A stretch of 64,000 nt of DNA from contig CAZZLC010000007.1 of the NCBI GenBank assembly GCA_964655065.1, forward strand, positions 62,001 through 126,000, written 5' to 3'. Positions 17,980 to 27,693 of the stretch are shown here, piece after piece (position 1 is the stretch's first letter; the number at the start of each line of letters is the position of its first letter). A program made the position numbers and the translations under genes. Origin of the DNA: DRPG01 sp964655065 (GTDB lineage Bacteria; Myxococcota_A; UBA796; GCA-2862545). Under the pieces are notes generated by a model. It saw nothing but the letters and a program-made list of their open reading frames with translations, had not been told where the DNA came from and did not search any database.

Positions 17980-20900
17980 TCACTTCTTGGGGGCCGGGCG
18001 ACTGGAAGGCACCTCCACCCAGCGTCCCCGGGTGGAGGCGCTGACGCTCGGGTCGTACATCGCCTCCGCCACCGCCTGGGGAAGGTAGAAGCGACCGCGG
18101 TAGGAGGCGTTGAGGTCGATGCTGAACGTCTTCTTCGCCCCGCGCTTCAGGTCGGTGTAGAGGTTCACCCGGTCGTCGAGCACCTCCTTGTAGTCGAGCC
18201 CCGGCGCCTTGCCCGAGGTCTGTCCGTGGAGCTCCCAGCCCGAGGGGAAGATCGCCGAGATCGCTACGTTCTCGAGGTTCCGACCCGAGGTGTTCTCGAT
18301 GGTGACGTGGGCGCGGAGATCCATGCCGTGGTCGGCCCGCGTCACGTCCACGAACTGGCCGTCCGGCGTCTTGTAGTCCGTGCGCAGGCGCAGTCCGCGG
18401 GTGACCGCGACCTCTCGCCCCGGCTCGGAGAGCGCCCGGTTGACGACCCTTGCGTAGACTGCCCCTTCGCCACGGTTCTTCACCGTCACCTCGACCGGTC
18501 CGTCGCCGGTCAGCGCCACGGGCACTTGCGAGAGCGGGCGCGACGTCTTCACCGCCTGCCCTTGGCCAGCGAGCGTGACGTCGGCCTCGAGCTCCGAGGA
18601 CGAGCCCAGCTCGTCGCCGAGCCTGGAAATGGCGACGAGCGAGAACGCGGTAGCCTGCGTGGACAGCGGCGCCGAGCTCGACAACTCCTCGGAGAGCTCC
18701 TTCACGAGCTTGGTGGTCCGCTCGGACAGCGGCTCGAGAATGGCGAGCGTCTCCAGGATCATGGCTCGCTCCCGGGTCTTGCTGTTGTAGATCCCGCCGA
18801 GCTGCTGGGGCCCGTCGGCGACCACCGGGAGGCCAGCCACGAGCTTCTGGGCGGTCTCGCGCTGCCCCGAGAGCGCGTATGCCGCCGCGAGACGCCACTG
18901 CGCCTGATTCGAGAGGTCCTTGCGCGCCTTGAGACGGTTCATCGCGCCGAGCTCGGGGTCGCCGGCCAGCGCGAGGGTGTAGAGCCGATACGCCTGGACG
19001 AGCTCGCTCGCCCCGCGGTAGCCCCCCTCGTCACCGGGCTGCCAGCGCCGGGCCTGGGTGGTCTGGTGGTCCATCCACGAGAGCAAGGTCGCGTCGGAGA
19101 CGCGGTATCCGGCCCGATCCGCCACGATCAGGAAGTGACCGGCCCAGTTGCTCACCCACGCGTCGTAGCTGCCCTGCGGCCACAGGGAGAACCCTCCGCC
19201 GGGGGCCTGGAAGTTCGTCAGCTTGCTGATCGCGGCGCGCACGTTCTTGTCGATCGCCGCGCTCTGCGAGGTGCTGACGTCGACGAGCGACTTGAGCCGG
19301 ACCTGGGGAAAGGCGCTGCTCGTGGTCTGCTCGGCGCATCCGTGGGGGTAGCGCACGAGTCCACCGAGCCGCCGCTCGAGGTCGATCGGCGGCAGGCTCG
19401 ACAGCTCGAGGACCGCTTCGCGCGTTCCCTGAACCCCGAAGGGGACGACCGAGAAGGTTCGCTCCTCTCCCGAGGCGAGAGGACGGTCGTCGCCGACCGT
19501 ACGCGTCTCGACCTGGGTCGAGGGCCGAATGTCGATCTCGGTGGTCTGCGTCGCGGTCTCTTTGCCCGCCTTGGCGGTCACCGTCACCCGACCGATCCCC
19601 ACGCTGCTGGTGGTGAGGCCGAAATCCACGATGGACTCCCCGGGGCCCGAGAACCTCACCTTGCGGGAGGCGGGTCCGTCCAGCGCGAGAGGTCCCTCGA
19701 CCTTCACGGACACGTCGACCGAGTTCGACTTCTCGTCCATGAGCCACACGTTGACCGGCAGGTCGATGGTCTCGCCCGGACCGAGGACCCGGGGCAGGGT
19801 GGACGCCACCATCACCGGCGCCTTCACGGGTACCGAGGCCTCTGCCCGGCCGAAGCGCCCGTCCTTCGCCGCGACCACCATGAGCCGAACCTCGCCGATG
19901 TACTCGGGGACGGCCACCTGATGGGTCCGCTTCTCACCCTGAGCCAGGGTGAAGGGCCCGAGCACCTCGACGACCGGCGGGAATCTCCGTGCCTTCTGGC
20001 TCGGAGGGGCATCGGCGTCGCCGTCACCGCCGATGGCGATGATCCCCTCGAGGGCGCCACCGTAGGCGCCCGCCACGTCTCCGTAGGCATCCCAGGTGCG
20101 AACCCCCAGTGCCTCGCGCTGGTGGAAGGCCGTGTGGGGATCGGGCGTCTGGAAGCGCGTGATGCCCAGGAGCCCCTCGTCGACCATCGCGAGCGTGTAG
20201 GTCATGGGCCGTCCATCGGCTTCGCCGACCGTCACGTCGGCGGTCGTCTCGGGACGGAACGACGCCTCCGTCGAGATCGTTGGCTCGAGGATAGTGCCCG
20301 GCGAGGTCACCTCGATGGGGGTGATGCCGTACATGCGAATCGGCAGGTCGTTCGCCGTTCCCTGGTGAGGCTGCACCAGCGTCACGTTGGCATAGACGTT
20401 GGGCACCATGGACTCGGTGGCGGTGAAGGTGTACTGCTGATCCTCGCCGGACAGCTCGATCCACTCTGCGTCGACGACGTGGGTGGACGTCTCGAGCGAG
20501 ACCAGCGCCCGGCCCTTGGCCGCCCCGGGGATGTTGATGGTGACCTGGTCGCCGACTTCCACCTCCGAACTGGCGGCGCTGACCGACAGCACCGTCGCGC
20601 CTCCCGGCCCCTCCTTGCGGGCCCGACCTGCCCAGCCCGGCCAGTCGATGTAGAACGGCTTTGAAGCACGGTGCGACCCGCCCTGGTCGTTGGCCACCAC
20701 CAGGAAGCGTCCCCACTCGGGATAGTCGACCTGGAACTGGAAGGAGCCCTTGCCGTTCTGCACGGTCACGAGCTTGTCGACCACCATGCGGTGAGACTCG
20801 CGGCGAGCGTGGTCGCCGATGTAGTCCTCGCTGGTCTCCCACCACCAGCGCCACCGAATCTCGTAGACCTGAACGTCGATCTCGTGCGTCCCCGACACGA

Positions 20901-23523
20901 GCTCGCCCTCCGCATCGACGAGCACGACGTCGACCCGGTGCTGGGTGTCGGTGAGCAGCATGCCACGAGCGGCATCGCCCTTGGGGATCTTGATGCCGAC
21001 GTAGCGAGCGTGCGGCGACACGGGCACGGTCACCTCGTCGATCGAGGCATTGCCCGACTTCTCGAACACCCGGGTGGTGAAGGTCGCGTTCAACATGCCC
21101 GGGGCGTCGTCCGGCAGGTCGAGTGCGCCGGTGACCTCGGTGACACCGGACTCGTCGAGGCGCCCCTCGAACACGGTCTCGACGCTGGTGTCGACCCGAC
21201 GGGTGGGGTCGGAGAACGTGTACTCCCCGTACTTCGGGAAGGCAGTCCTGCGGTTCCGGTAGCGAACCTCGATGTTGGTCCGCAAACCGGGAGCGGGCGC
21301 GCCGAACAGCCACCGCGCCGACAGGTCGCCCGACAGCTGGGCGTCCGGACCCTGGATGCGATCGGTGCCGAAGTCGAGGTCGATCTTCAGGCGGTTCGGC
21401 TTGATCGTCTCGACCCGCACGGTCTCGGTGAAGGTCGTACCGCCCACGCGAGCGGTCACGAGGTAGGGCCCGGTGGTGGCATCGGACCGCGTGCGGGTGT
21501 CGAACCGGGTGAACCCATCGGCACCGCCGGGCACCGTGCGCTGGTCGACCTCCCGGCCCCGCGGGTCGGTCAGCGTGAACTCGACGGGATGGGCGCTCGG
21601 GAGCTGGCCCGTGCGGTCGAAGCGGAGCAGGGTGAGGTGGATGTCGTCACCGGGACGCCACACCCCGCGCTCCCCGTAGATCATGCCGCGCAGCCCCCGG
21701 TCGACCGCGACCCCGCCCGCGTCGAAGTGGGAGGTCGACAGTGCGTTCCCGTCGCTCAAGCGCACCAGCGTGCGGTCGTCGCCGCGCTCCGCCACCGCGA
21801 TCAGCGGCTTGCGCTGGGCGGACAACCTCACCATGCCCTGGACGTTGGTCGCCCCTTCGCCGACGGGCTCGGTCTGGTAGTCGAGCAGGGTGACCACCGC
21901 CTCCGGCACCGGCCGAGCGGTGACGAGATCGGTCACCGCGACGAACACCTCCTTGTCGGCGCCGCGCTTGACGGTGACCCCGAGGTCGGAGACGGCCACG
22001 TTGCGAGTGACCGCGCGCCGGCCCTCACCCTGGACGTAGAACCCCACGTGACAGGGGTCCTCCCGGTTCTCCCAGTAGGAGTAGTCCCAGCCGTAGCCGT
22101 CATAGGGGTCCCAGTTCGACGACTCGTCGTCGGTGTAGTCGTCGTCGAGGGGCAGCTCGATCGCTTCGGGTGGCGTGGAGCAGTCGTAGACGATGTCCTG
22201 TGGGAGGAACCGGAGGCTCAGCTGGTAGAGCCCCGCGGGATGCTGCTCGACGAAGTCGGCGAGATCGAGCCCCAGCCGACGCCATCGGTTGGCATCGGTG
22301 GAGGACTGTGGCAGCTCGACGTGCTTGCGCCACACGCGTCGGCCGACCCGACGCATCTCGCGGTCCCCGTCGAGGTCGTTGACCTGGAGGAACTGGGGCA
22401 GGTTCGCGTCGGGCACCGCGATGGCCTCGATCCAGACGCCGGATACGTTGCGCAGCTCGATCGGGACCGTGAGGTCAGCGGATCGGGGAAGGATGACGCC
22501 GCGGCCCGCAAAGCGCACCGCAGGGTTCTGCGGACCGAAGGTGATGCTCCGACGGAGCGGCTCCTCGATGGTCTGGCCGCCCTGGCTCTTCACGCCCACG
22601 ATCTCGATCTCGAACGTTCCCGAAGGGCGGTCTCCCACGAAGATTCCGATGCTCTCCCCTTCGACCACGAGACGCGGATCGCGGAGGCCCTCGACGGTCA
22701 CGAGCCCGCGCAGATCCTGACTGGCGTCGAGGAGCTCCGAGAAGCGGACCTCGATTCTGGGCTCGCCCTCGATGACGGGGATCACGTCGGTCACGTCGAA
22801 TCGCCCGGCGGCGGGAACCCGCACCACCCGATCGAAGGACTCCACCGCCCCGATGGGCTCGCCGGAGAGCGTGATCTCGAGCTGTCGAGCCTCCTCGCCA
22901 CGCGCCAGCCCGTCAATGACGAACTCGTGCTTGGTGGGCGACTCGTGCGTCCACACCAGCGTCTGGGCGCGGTTCAGGTACCGGGCGGAGACCATTCGCT
23001 CGACCGCTTCGTCGTCAGCGGGGTCACCGGTGACCACCCTGGCCGTGAGCTTCATGGTGCCGTTCTCACCGGGGGTGAGCGCGCGCTGCACGAACCGGAA
23101 GGTCTGGGGTCGCACCTCGACATTGAAGGAGAAATCGGCGTCCTTCAGGGCGTCGCCGAGCTCGGACAGACGGACCTGGACGTGCACGACGGTGCCGTTG
23201 GGCAGCGGTTCGTCGGACAGGAAGGTGATCTCGTTGTCGGCGGTCCACTCGGTGGACCCGGCCACCACCGGCTCGAGCACCATGACCCCGTCGAGCGGGG
23301 GCAACCCGTCGTCGGTGCGCAGCAGGGCGATCACGTCGGGCGCCAGCACCACCCGAATCGGGTCCTCTCGCCCGATCATTCCCGCGGTATGAGCCTCGAC
23401 GACGTTCGCGTCGGCCTCGACGATCGCGTTCGGCTCGCCCGAGTCCTCGTCGCCGCAGCGACAACCCGTCGCGAAGGCCAAGAAAAGCCCGACCGCGAAG
23501 AACCAGCGGAGTAGCTGCGACAC
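17980..23523 (-). CDS. Bacterial alpha-2-macroglobulin lipoprotein (YfhM type)
   Basis: 1847 aa. Signal sequence with lipobox FATGC near residue 18, then Cys/acidic linker and a series of MG beta-sandwich domains. The bait/MG region is mid-protein, and the thioester motif GCAEQ lies in the thioester domain (Cys about residue 1396), followed by alpha/alpha repeats and a receptor-binding-like C-terminus. It traps attacking proteases through a covalent thioester in the periplasm. A GTG at 23523 is preceded by GGGAGG and starts right before the signal peptide; a longer frame to 23604 adds a lead that hides the signal. It is the upstream member of an operon with pbpC. Confidence 0.94.
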   Translation of the reverse strand: MSQLLRWFFAVGLFLAFATGCRCGDEDSGEPNAIVEADANVVEAHTAGMIGREDPIRVVLAPDVIALLRTDDGLPPLDGVMVLEPVVAGSTEWTADNEITFLSDEPLPNGTVVHVQVRLSELGDALKDADFSFNVEVRPQTFRFVQRALTPGENGTMKLTARVVTGDPADDEAVERMVSARYLNRAQTLVWTHESPTKHEFVIDGLARGEEARQLEITLSGEPIGAVESFDRVVRVPAAGRFDVTDVIPVIEGEPRIEVRFSELLDASQDLRGLVTVEGLRDPRLVVEGESIGIFVGDRPSGTFEIEIVGVKSQGGQTIEEPLRRSITFGPQNPAVRFAGRGVILPRSADLTVPIELRNVSGVWIEAIAVPDANLPQFLQVNDLDGDREMRRVGRRVWRKHVELPQSSTDANRWRRLGLDLADFVEQHPAGLYQLSLRFLPQDIVYDCSTPPEAIELPLDDDYTDDESSNWDPYDGYGWDYSYWENREDPCHVGFYVQGEGRRAVTRNVAVSDLGVTVKRGADKEVFVAVTDLVTARPVPEAVVTLLDYQTEPVGEGATNVQGMVRLSAQRKPLIAVAERGDDRTLVRLSDGNALSTSHFDAGGVAVDRGLRGMIYGERGVWRPGDDIHLTLLRFDRTGQLPSAHPVEFTLTDPRGREVDQRTVPGGADGFTRFDTRTRSDATTGPYLVTARVGGTTFTETVRVETIKPNRLKIDLDFGTDRIQGPDAQLSGDLSARWLFGAPAPGLRTNIEVRYRNRRTAFPKYGEYTFSDPTRRVDTSVETVFEGRLDESGVTEVTGALDLPDDAPGMLNATFTTRVFEKSGNASIDEVTVPVSPHARYVGIKIPKGDAARGMLLTDTQHRVDVVLVDAEGELVSGTHEIDVQVYEIRWRWWWETSEDYIGDHARRESHRMVVDKLVTVQNGKGSFQFQVDYPEWGRFLVVANDQGGSHRASKPFYIDWPGWAGRARKEGPGGATVLSVSAASSEVEVGDQVTINIPGAAKGRALVSLETSTHVVDAEWIELSGEDQQYTFTATESMVPNVYANVTLVQPHQGTANDLPIRMYGITPIEVTSPGTILEPTISTEASFRPETTADVTVGEADGRPMTYTLAMVDEGLLGITRFQTPDPHTAFHQREALGVRTWDAYGDVAGAYGGALEGIIAIGGDGDADAPPSQKARRFPPVVEVLGPFTLAQGEKRTHQVAVPEYIGEVRLMVVAAKDGRFGRAEASVPVKAPVMVASTLPRVLGPGETIDLPVNVWLMDEKSNSVDVSVKVEGPLALDGPASRKVRFSGPGESIVDFGLTTSSVGIGRVTVTAKAGKETATQTTEIDIRPSTQVETRTVGDDRPLASGEERTFSVVPFGVQGTREAVLELSSLPPIDLERRLGGLVRYPHGCAEQTTSSAFPQVRLKSLVDVSTSQSAAIDKNVRAAISKLTNFQAPGGGFSLWPQGSYDAWVSNWAGHFLIVADRAGYRVSDATLLSWMDHQTTQARRWQPGDEGGYRGASELVQAYRLYTLALAGDPELGAMNRLKARKDLSNQAQWRLAAAYALSGQRETAQKLVAGLPVVADGPQQLGGIYNSKTRERAMILETLAILEPLSERTTKLVKELSEELSSSAPLSTQATAFSLVAISRLGDELGSSSELEADVTLAGQGQAVKTSRPLSQVPVALTGDGPVEVTVKNRGEGAVYARVVNRALSEPGREVAVTRGLRLRTDYKTPDGQFVDVTRADHGMDLRAHVTIENTSGRNLENVAISAIFPSGWELHGQTSGKAPGLDYKEVLDDRVNLYTDLKRGAKKTFSIDLNASYRGRFYLPQAVAEAMYDPSVSASTRGRWVEVPSSRPAPKK

Positions 23524-23600
23524 CTGCCCTCCCAGAGACGAAAAGCGCAACCGAGTATCCCGTCGACCAGACGCGAGCGCCCGGGCGGTCAGAATCTGGG

Positions 23601-24656
23601 TCACAGGGCGAGAAAGGGCTCGGCCTCGTTCAGCAGGGCCACTCGGGCCCGCGTGGCTGGGCTCGTTCCGTCGAGCATCGCGCGGGTCTCCGCCAGCACG
23701 TCGGCGAGCGGAATGCGACGGACGGAAGGGTCCTTCGTGGGCAGGCCGACCCCGGGTGCGTCCCAGGCGACCATCTCGTCGTGCCCGCCGTCGAGGATCG
23801 CTCCCACGGCGCCGACGGCGAGGCGTTGCGCGATCAGCCGATCGAGGGCGCTGGGCGCGCCGCCTCTCACGACGTGGCCGAGCACCGTCTCCCGGACCGA
23901 GACTCCCGGAATGTGCCGGTCGACGTGCGCCTGCATCTCCTGCACGAGCTCCCGCGAGGAGATGGGCAACCCCTCGGACTTCACCACCAGAAGCCGGAGC
24001 TTACCGCGCTCGTCGTTGAACGACCGATCGAGGAGCATCTTGAGCTTGACGAGAATGGCGTCTCGGTCGAGGCCCGCCTCGGCAAACAAGATCGCGTCCG
24101 CGTCCGCGGCAATGCCCGCCCGCATCGCGAGGTAGCCACAGTCGCGGCCCATCACCTCGACCACGAAGGCGCGGCGGTGGGCGGCGGCGGTGTCCGAGAT
24201 GCGGTCGCAGGCCTCGACGATCGTGTTCACCGCAGTGTCGACCCCGATCGACAGCCGCGTGTAGCCCACGTCGTTGTCGATCGAGGCGGGAATACCGATC
24301 ACGGGGCAGGGTTGGCGCCTCGCGAGGAGGTGCGCCCCGGTCAGGCTCCCGTTGCCCCCGATCACGACGAGCGCATCGAGTCCGAGGGCCGCGATCTGCT
24401 CGACGGCGCGAAGCTGGCCTGCCTCGGTCGGAAACCTCTTCGAGCGTGCCGAACCGAGTACGGTACCCCCGAGCCGGGAGAGCCCGTCGACCGCCGGCAG
24501 GTCCAGCGGACGAACCGTGCCGTCCAGCAGCCCCTCGTAGCCATTGATGATGCCCGTCACGGTGTGCCCGAGGCCGATGGCGGACTTGGCGAGGATGCGG
24601 ACCGCGGCATTCATGCCGGGGGCATCGCCCCCGCTGGTCAGGACCCCGATGTTCAT
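23601..24656 (-). CDS. pfkA: 6-phosphofructokinase
   Basis: 351 aa. Phosphorylates fructose-6-phosphate in glycolysis. Motifs: phosphate-loop TSGGDAPGMNAA (residues 7-18), GGNGSLTGA (100-108), catalytic PASIDND (123-129) and VEVMGRDCGYLA. Residue 103 is Gly, as in ATP-using enzymes, and the residue after Pro123 is Ala, not the Lys typical of PPi-dependent enzymes, so ATP is the likely donor. Residue 102 is Asn where E. coli PfkA has a Mg-binding Asp. The ATG at 24656 has GGAGGAG upstream. It is divergent from a two-component pair, 87 bp apart, and is followed 77 bp later by the alpha-2-macroglobulin gene. Confidence 0.93.
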   Translation of the reverse strand: MNIGVLTSGGDAPGMNAAVRILAKSAIGLGHTVTGIINGYEGLLDGTVRPLDLPAVDGLSRLGGTVLGSARSKRFPTEAGQLRAVEQIAALGLDALVVIGGNGSLTGAHLLARRQPCPVIGIPASIDNDVGYTRLSIGVDTAVNTIVEACDRISDTAAAHRRAFVVEVMGRDCGYLAMRAGIAADADAILFAEAGLDRDAILVKLKMLLDRSFNDERGKLRLLVVKSEGLPISSRELVQEMQAHVDRHIPGVSVRETVLGHVVRGGAPSALDRLIAQRLAVGAVGAILDGGHDEMVAWDAPGVGLPTKDPSVRRIPLADVLAETRAMLDGTSPATRARVALLNEAEPFLAL

Positions 24657-24743
24657 GACCGGCTCCTCCACGAGTTCTCCATCATGGCCGAACAGAGGAA
24701 CGGTACGGAAGGCACTGCCAAGTCCTTTCCGAGGAGGCCGATC

Positions 24744-25418
24744 GTGACCGCTTCGTCCCGCATCCTCGTCGTCGAGGACGATCCCCGCATCGGGGCCCAG
24801 GTCGTCTCGGGTCTGATTCGCGAGGGCTTCGACGCCACCCTCGCGAGCGACGGCGACCAGGGCCGGACCAGACTGCTCGGGGAGGCATTCGACCTCGTGG
24901 TGCTCGACATCATGCTGCCAGGGGCGGACGGCTTCTCGATCCTGGAGACGTGGGAGGGCCGCAGCTCCGTCCCCGTGATCGTGCTCACGGCTCGGACCGA
25001 CCTCGAGGACCGGCTGCGATCGTTCGCCCTCGGCGCGGTCGACTTCCTGGTGAAGCCCTTCTATCTGGAGGAGCTGGTGGCGAGGATCCGCGCTCGCCTC
25101 GGCGCCCGAGCGATCGAGCCTACCCGTGTCGTTCGGCTCGGGGCCTGCGACGTCGATCTCGACGCCCGCGACGTCCGGCGCGAGGGGATGTCCCTCGGAC
25201 TGACCGCTCACGAGTTCAACGTCCTCTCCACCCTCTTGATGTCGCGCGGACGAGCGTTCTCGCGCGAGCAGCTGGCCAGGAAGGCGCTCCCCGAGCGAGG
25301 CGAGCGCCTGGATCGAACCGTCGACAGCCACATCTCCCGAATTCGGCGGAAGCTGGGGGACGATGGAGCCCTGGTGCGGACCGTGTTCGGGGTGGGGTAC
25401 CGGGTCGATGAGGGCTAG
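24744..25418 (+). CDS. OmpR-family response regulator
   Basis: 224 aa. Receiver (residues ~5-118) with acidic pocket VEDD, phospho-Asp in VVLDIMLPGADG, Thr in LTAR and Lys in LVKPF. It is followed by a winged-helix Trans_reg_C domain (LTAHEFNVLSTLLMSRG ... RTVDSHISRIRRKLG). Binds DNA as a phosphorylated dimer. The GTG at 24744 follows GAGGAGG with six bases between; an in-frame ATG at 24684 lacks a site. The histidine kinase begins inside its last codons (11-bp overlap). Divergent from pfkA, whose promoter region it shares, so regulation of pfkA or of itself is possible but unproven. Confidence 0.93.
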   Translation: MTASSRILVVEDDPRIGAQVVSGLIREGFDATLASDGDQGRTRLLGEAFDLVVLDIMLPGADGFSILETWEGRSSVPVIVLTARTDLEDRLRSFALGAVDFLVKPFYLEELVARIRARLGARAIEPTRVVRLGACDVDLDARDVRREGMSLGLTAHEFNVLSTLLMSRGRAFSREQLARKALPERGERLDRTVDSHISRIRRKLGDDGALVRTVFGVGYRVDEG

Positions 25419-26787
25419 CCGCCTGCCGTCGGTGCGGGTCCGCATCCTGGTGGCGTCGCTCCTCGGAGCGATGCTCTGCGCGGCGACCGCGGTCGGCCTC
25501 ACCGTGGTGGCCTTCGGGGCGACCAACCACCAGCGCCTGTCCGACCTCGCGGGCGTGATCGGCGAAGCTGGGCTCGCCCGTTGCGAGGACGACCCCGCGC
25601 GATTCGTCCAGGACGAGGTCTTGTTCCGGATCTGGGCCTACACCGCCGATGGACGTGCCACCAATCCCCTGGCTCCCCCCCTGGATCGGCGGCGTCTCGC
25701 GGGGCTCGACGACGACACGAGCCAGGTGTTTCGGTCCCACGAGGGGCCTTGGTGGCGGTGGAGCGCCATCCAGCGGGTCGCCGACTCTGGCCCCTGCGCC
25801 GTACTGTACGCCGAGCCTCCCGACCCGCTCCCCTACCTGCCCCGCATTCGCATCACGACCCTGCTCGGCGTGTTCATCGGGCTGGTCGGCGCGCTCGTGG
25901 CGACGATGGTCCTCGCGGTGAGGCCGCTCGTCTCCCGGCTGGGTCGACTCGACGAGGCCGCCGAGGGTGTGGGCATGGACGGCTTCGCCTCCGCCCGCGA
26001 CCAAGGCGACGACGAGATCGGGCGCATCTCGACCACGCTCGACCAGGCCCATCGACGCATCGTGGCCGACCGGGCGGAGCGGGTTCGTCGCCATCGCGCG
26101 CTCGAGCATCATCTCGCGGCGGTCGCTCACGACCTTCGGACCCCCCTCGCGTCGCTCCAGCTCATGCTCGAGGACCTCTCCCGACAGATCCTCGACGGGG
26201 AGGGGTCCGCCGCCGACACCGTTCGGGACGCTCGACTCGAGGTCGCGTACCTCGAAGCCCTCGCCGACAACCTCCACCAGGCAACCCGGATGACGGGCGG
26301 GCTCGTGCCGGGAGGAGGTGAGGCGGAGCTCACCCAGCTCGTGGATCGCGTGGAGGGCCGGTTCGCCATCCTGGGCCGGCTGCTCGGCGGCACCGTCGCC
26401 GCCGCTCGACCCGACGAGCCGGTGTGGATCCAGTGCTTGCCGGCCCTCGCCGAGCGAGCCCTCGCGAACCTGGTCCACAACGGGATTCTCCACGGCTCTG
26501 GCGACGTCGGCATCGTGCTCGACGCCAGCGCCGACCGCTTCACGCTCACCGTGGCGAGCGCCGGAGACCGGCTCGCCCCCGACCTCGTCGCTGCCCTTCG
26601 TCTGCGCAGCATCGACGAGCCCGCGGGGCCCGCCCGCACCCGCGGGGAGCGAGGAGGCCGCGGCCTCGGCATCGCGATCGTCAACGCGGTGGTCATCGGC
26701 GCGGGGTTCGAGGTGGCCTACGAAGCTGCGGAGGAAGGCGGGTTGCGGGTGGTCATCTCCGGACCACGTCTCCGCCGAGCCACCTGA
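25408..26787 (+). CDS. Two-component sensor histidine kinase
   Basis: 459 aa. Two transmembrane segments (about residues 10-32 and 148-172) frame a ~115-residue periplasmic sensor region containing Trp-rich stretches (EGPWWRWSA). Then HAMP-like linker, HisKA with His in VAHDLRTPLASLQ, and an HATPase domain: N-box LANLVHNGILHG and G-box GERGGRGLGIAIV. The G1 box is poorly conserved (SAGDRLAP instead of DxGxG), which may lower ATP binding. It overlaps the response regulator gene by 11 bp, so they are co-translated and almost certainly partners. The ligand is unknown. Confidence 0.9.
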   Translation: MRASRLPSVRVRILVASLLGAMLCAATAVGLTVVAFGATNHQRLSDLAGVIGEAGLARCEDDPARFVQDEVLFRIWAYTADGRATNPLAPPLDRRRLAGLDDDTSQVFRSHEGPWWRWSAIQRVADSGPCAVLYAEPPDPLPYLPRIRITTLLGVFIGLVGALVATMVLAVRPLVSRLGRLDEAAEGVGMDGFASARDQGDDEIGRISTTLDQAHRRIVADRAERVRRHRALEHHLAAVAHDLRTPLASLQLMLEDLSRQILDGEGSAADTVRDARLEVAYLEALADNLHQATRMTGGLVPGGGEAELTQLVDRVEGRFAILGRLLGGTVAAARPDEPVWIQCLPALAERALANLVHNGILHGSGDVGIVLDASADRFTLTVASAGDRLAPDLVAALRLRSIDEPAGPARTRGERGGRGLGIAIVNAVVIGAGFEVAYEAAEEGGLRVVISGPRLRRAT

Positions 26788-26797
26788 TCAGGCTCGG
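26775..26797. terminator. Palindromic stop-codon junction between convergent genes
   Basis: The two stop codons meet as TGATCA at 26785-26790 inside CCTGATCAGG. CCGAGCC (26775-26781) pairs with GGCTCGG (26791-26797), giving a 7-bp stem. There is no T run. It may act as a bidirectional terminator for the histidine kinase and the transporter; support is only structural. Confidence 0.35.
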
Positions 26798-27654
26798 GCC
26801 GAGCGCTGGGTGAGCCGGATGAGCAGCCCGCCCGCCGACAGCACGATCAAGGCGCCCACGACCGCCGTGATCGCCGGCATCACCCCGAACACCAGGCCGT
26901 CGAACACGAAGCCGACCACCGGTCCGACGTAGCTCGCCGTCGCGACGCGCTGGGCCCTGCCTGCGCGGTAGGCAGCGGTCAACAGCAGCTGCCCGCTCAC
27001 CGCGAGAAGCCCGATGCCAATCAGGACGGGCAGGTGCCCGGGGAGAGGGATCCGCAGTTCGAGCCCCGTGATCCCGATCAGGGCGAAGGCGAACAGCGCA
27101 ACCGCCACCTGGAACCACAGGACGGTGGTCCGGGGATCGTCCGTCTTGCCGAGCGCCCGGAGGCAGGTGTGGGCGAGCGCGGAGGTGAGCGCGGCGAGCA
27201 GCGCGAGGCCGGCCGCACCGAGGCGCTCGAGCTCCACACCCGCGAGATCGGGACTGACGAGGACGATGCTCCCCACGAGTCCGAGCCCTGTCGCGATCCA
27301 GACTCCGGGGCCCGCACGCTCGGAGCGTCCGAGGAGGAGAGGAGCCGCGATGCCGACGAAGATCGGCTGGAGACGAGCGAGGACGGAGAGCTCGCCGACG
27401 GCGAGCCCCCGACTCGCCGTGAACCAGGAGAGCATGGCCACGAAGCCGAAGATGCACCGAGCGAGCAAGTAGCCCTTCGACTCGACCCGGAGGTGACGGC
27501 GCGCGATCCAGATCGCGGGCGGCAGGCTCGTGAGCGACCGCCACATCACGAGCTCGAGCGGGTGGTAGCCGTACGACGTCGTGCCGACCTTCACGAGCCC
27601 GGCCATCAGGGTGAACAGGGTCGCCGCGGCCACCATGAGGAGAATCCCGCGCAC
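26788..27654 (-). CDS. EamA/DMT-family transporter
   Basis: 288 aa with ten predicted transmembrane helices in two EamA repeats, the usual size of the drug/metabolite transporter superfamily. Helix-end motifs such as ELVMWRSLTSLPPA in the first repeat and VASYVGPVVGF-like ATASYVGPVVGFVFDG in the second are typical. Substrate is unknown; relatives export amino acids, purines or other small metabolites. The GTG start lies 39 bp downstream of the AsmA gene. The stop abuts the histidine kinase stop, forming the palindrome TGATCA. Confidence 0.88.
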   Translation of the reverse strand: MRGILLMVAAATLFTLMAGLVKVGTTSYGYHPLELVMWRSLTSLPPAIWIARRHLRVESKGYLLARCIFGFVAMLSWFTASRGLAVGELSVLARLQPIFVGIAAPLLLGRSERAGPGVWIATGLGLVGSIVLVSPDLAGVELERLGAAGLALLAALTSALAHTCLRALGKTDDPRTTVLWFQVAVALFAFALIGITGLELRIPLPGHLPVLIGIGLLAVSGQLLLTAAYRAGRAQRVATASYVGPVVGFVFDGLVFGVMPAITAVVGALIVLSAGGLLIRLTQRSARA

Positions 27655-27693
27655 GTCCCTCTCGAGCCCGGATGGACCGCGTCCGTAACGACT

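Noticed and set aside
18226..23514. Long plus-strand frames opposite the alpha-2-macroglobulin gene
   Set aside because: They are shadows of a high-GC gene: compositionally biased, no ribosome sites, no recognisable domain, while the minus strand has clear family motifs.
24744..25418. Two-component pair as a proven regulator of pfkA
   Set aside because: The divergent position alone is not evidence of control; left as a possibility.
23601..25526. Very long phosphofructokinase frame
   Set aside because: The part before 24656 runs antisense through the response regulator; MNIGVLTSGGD is the natural start with a ribosome site.
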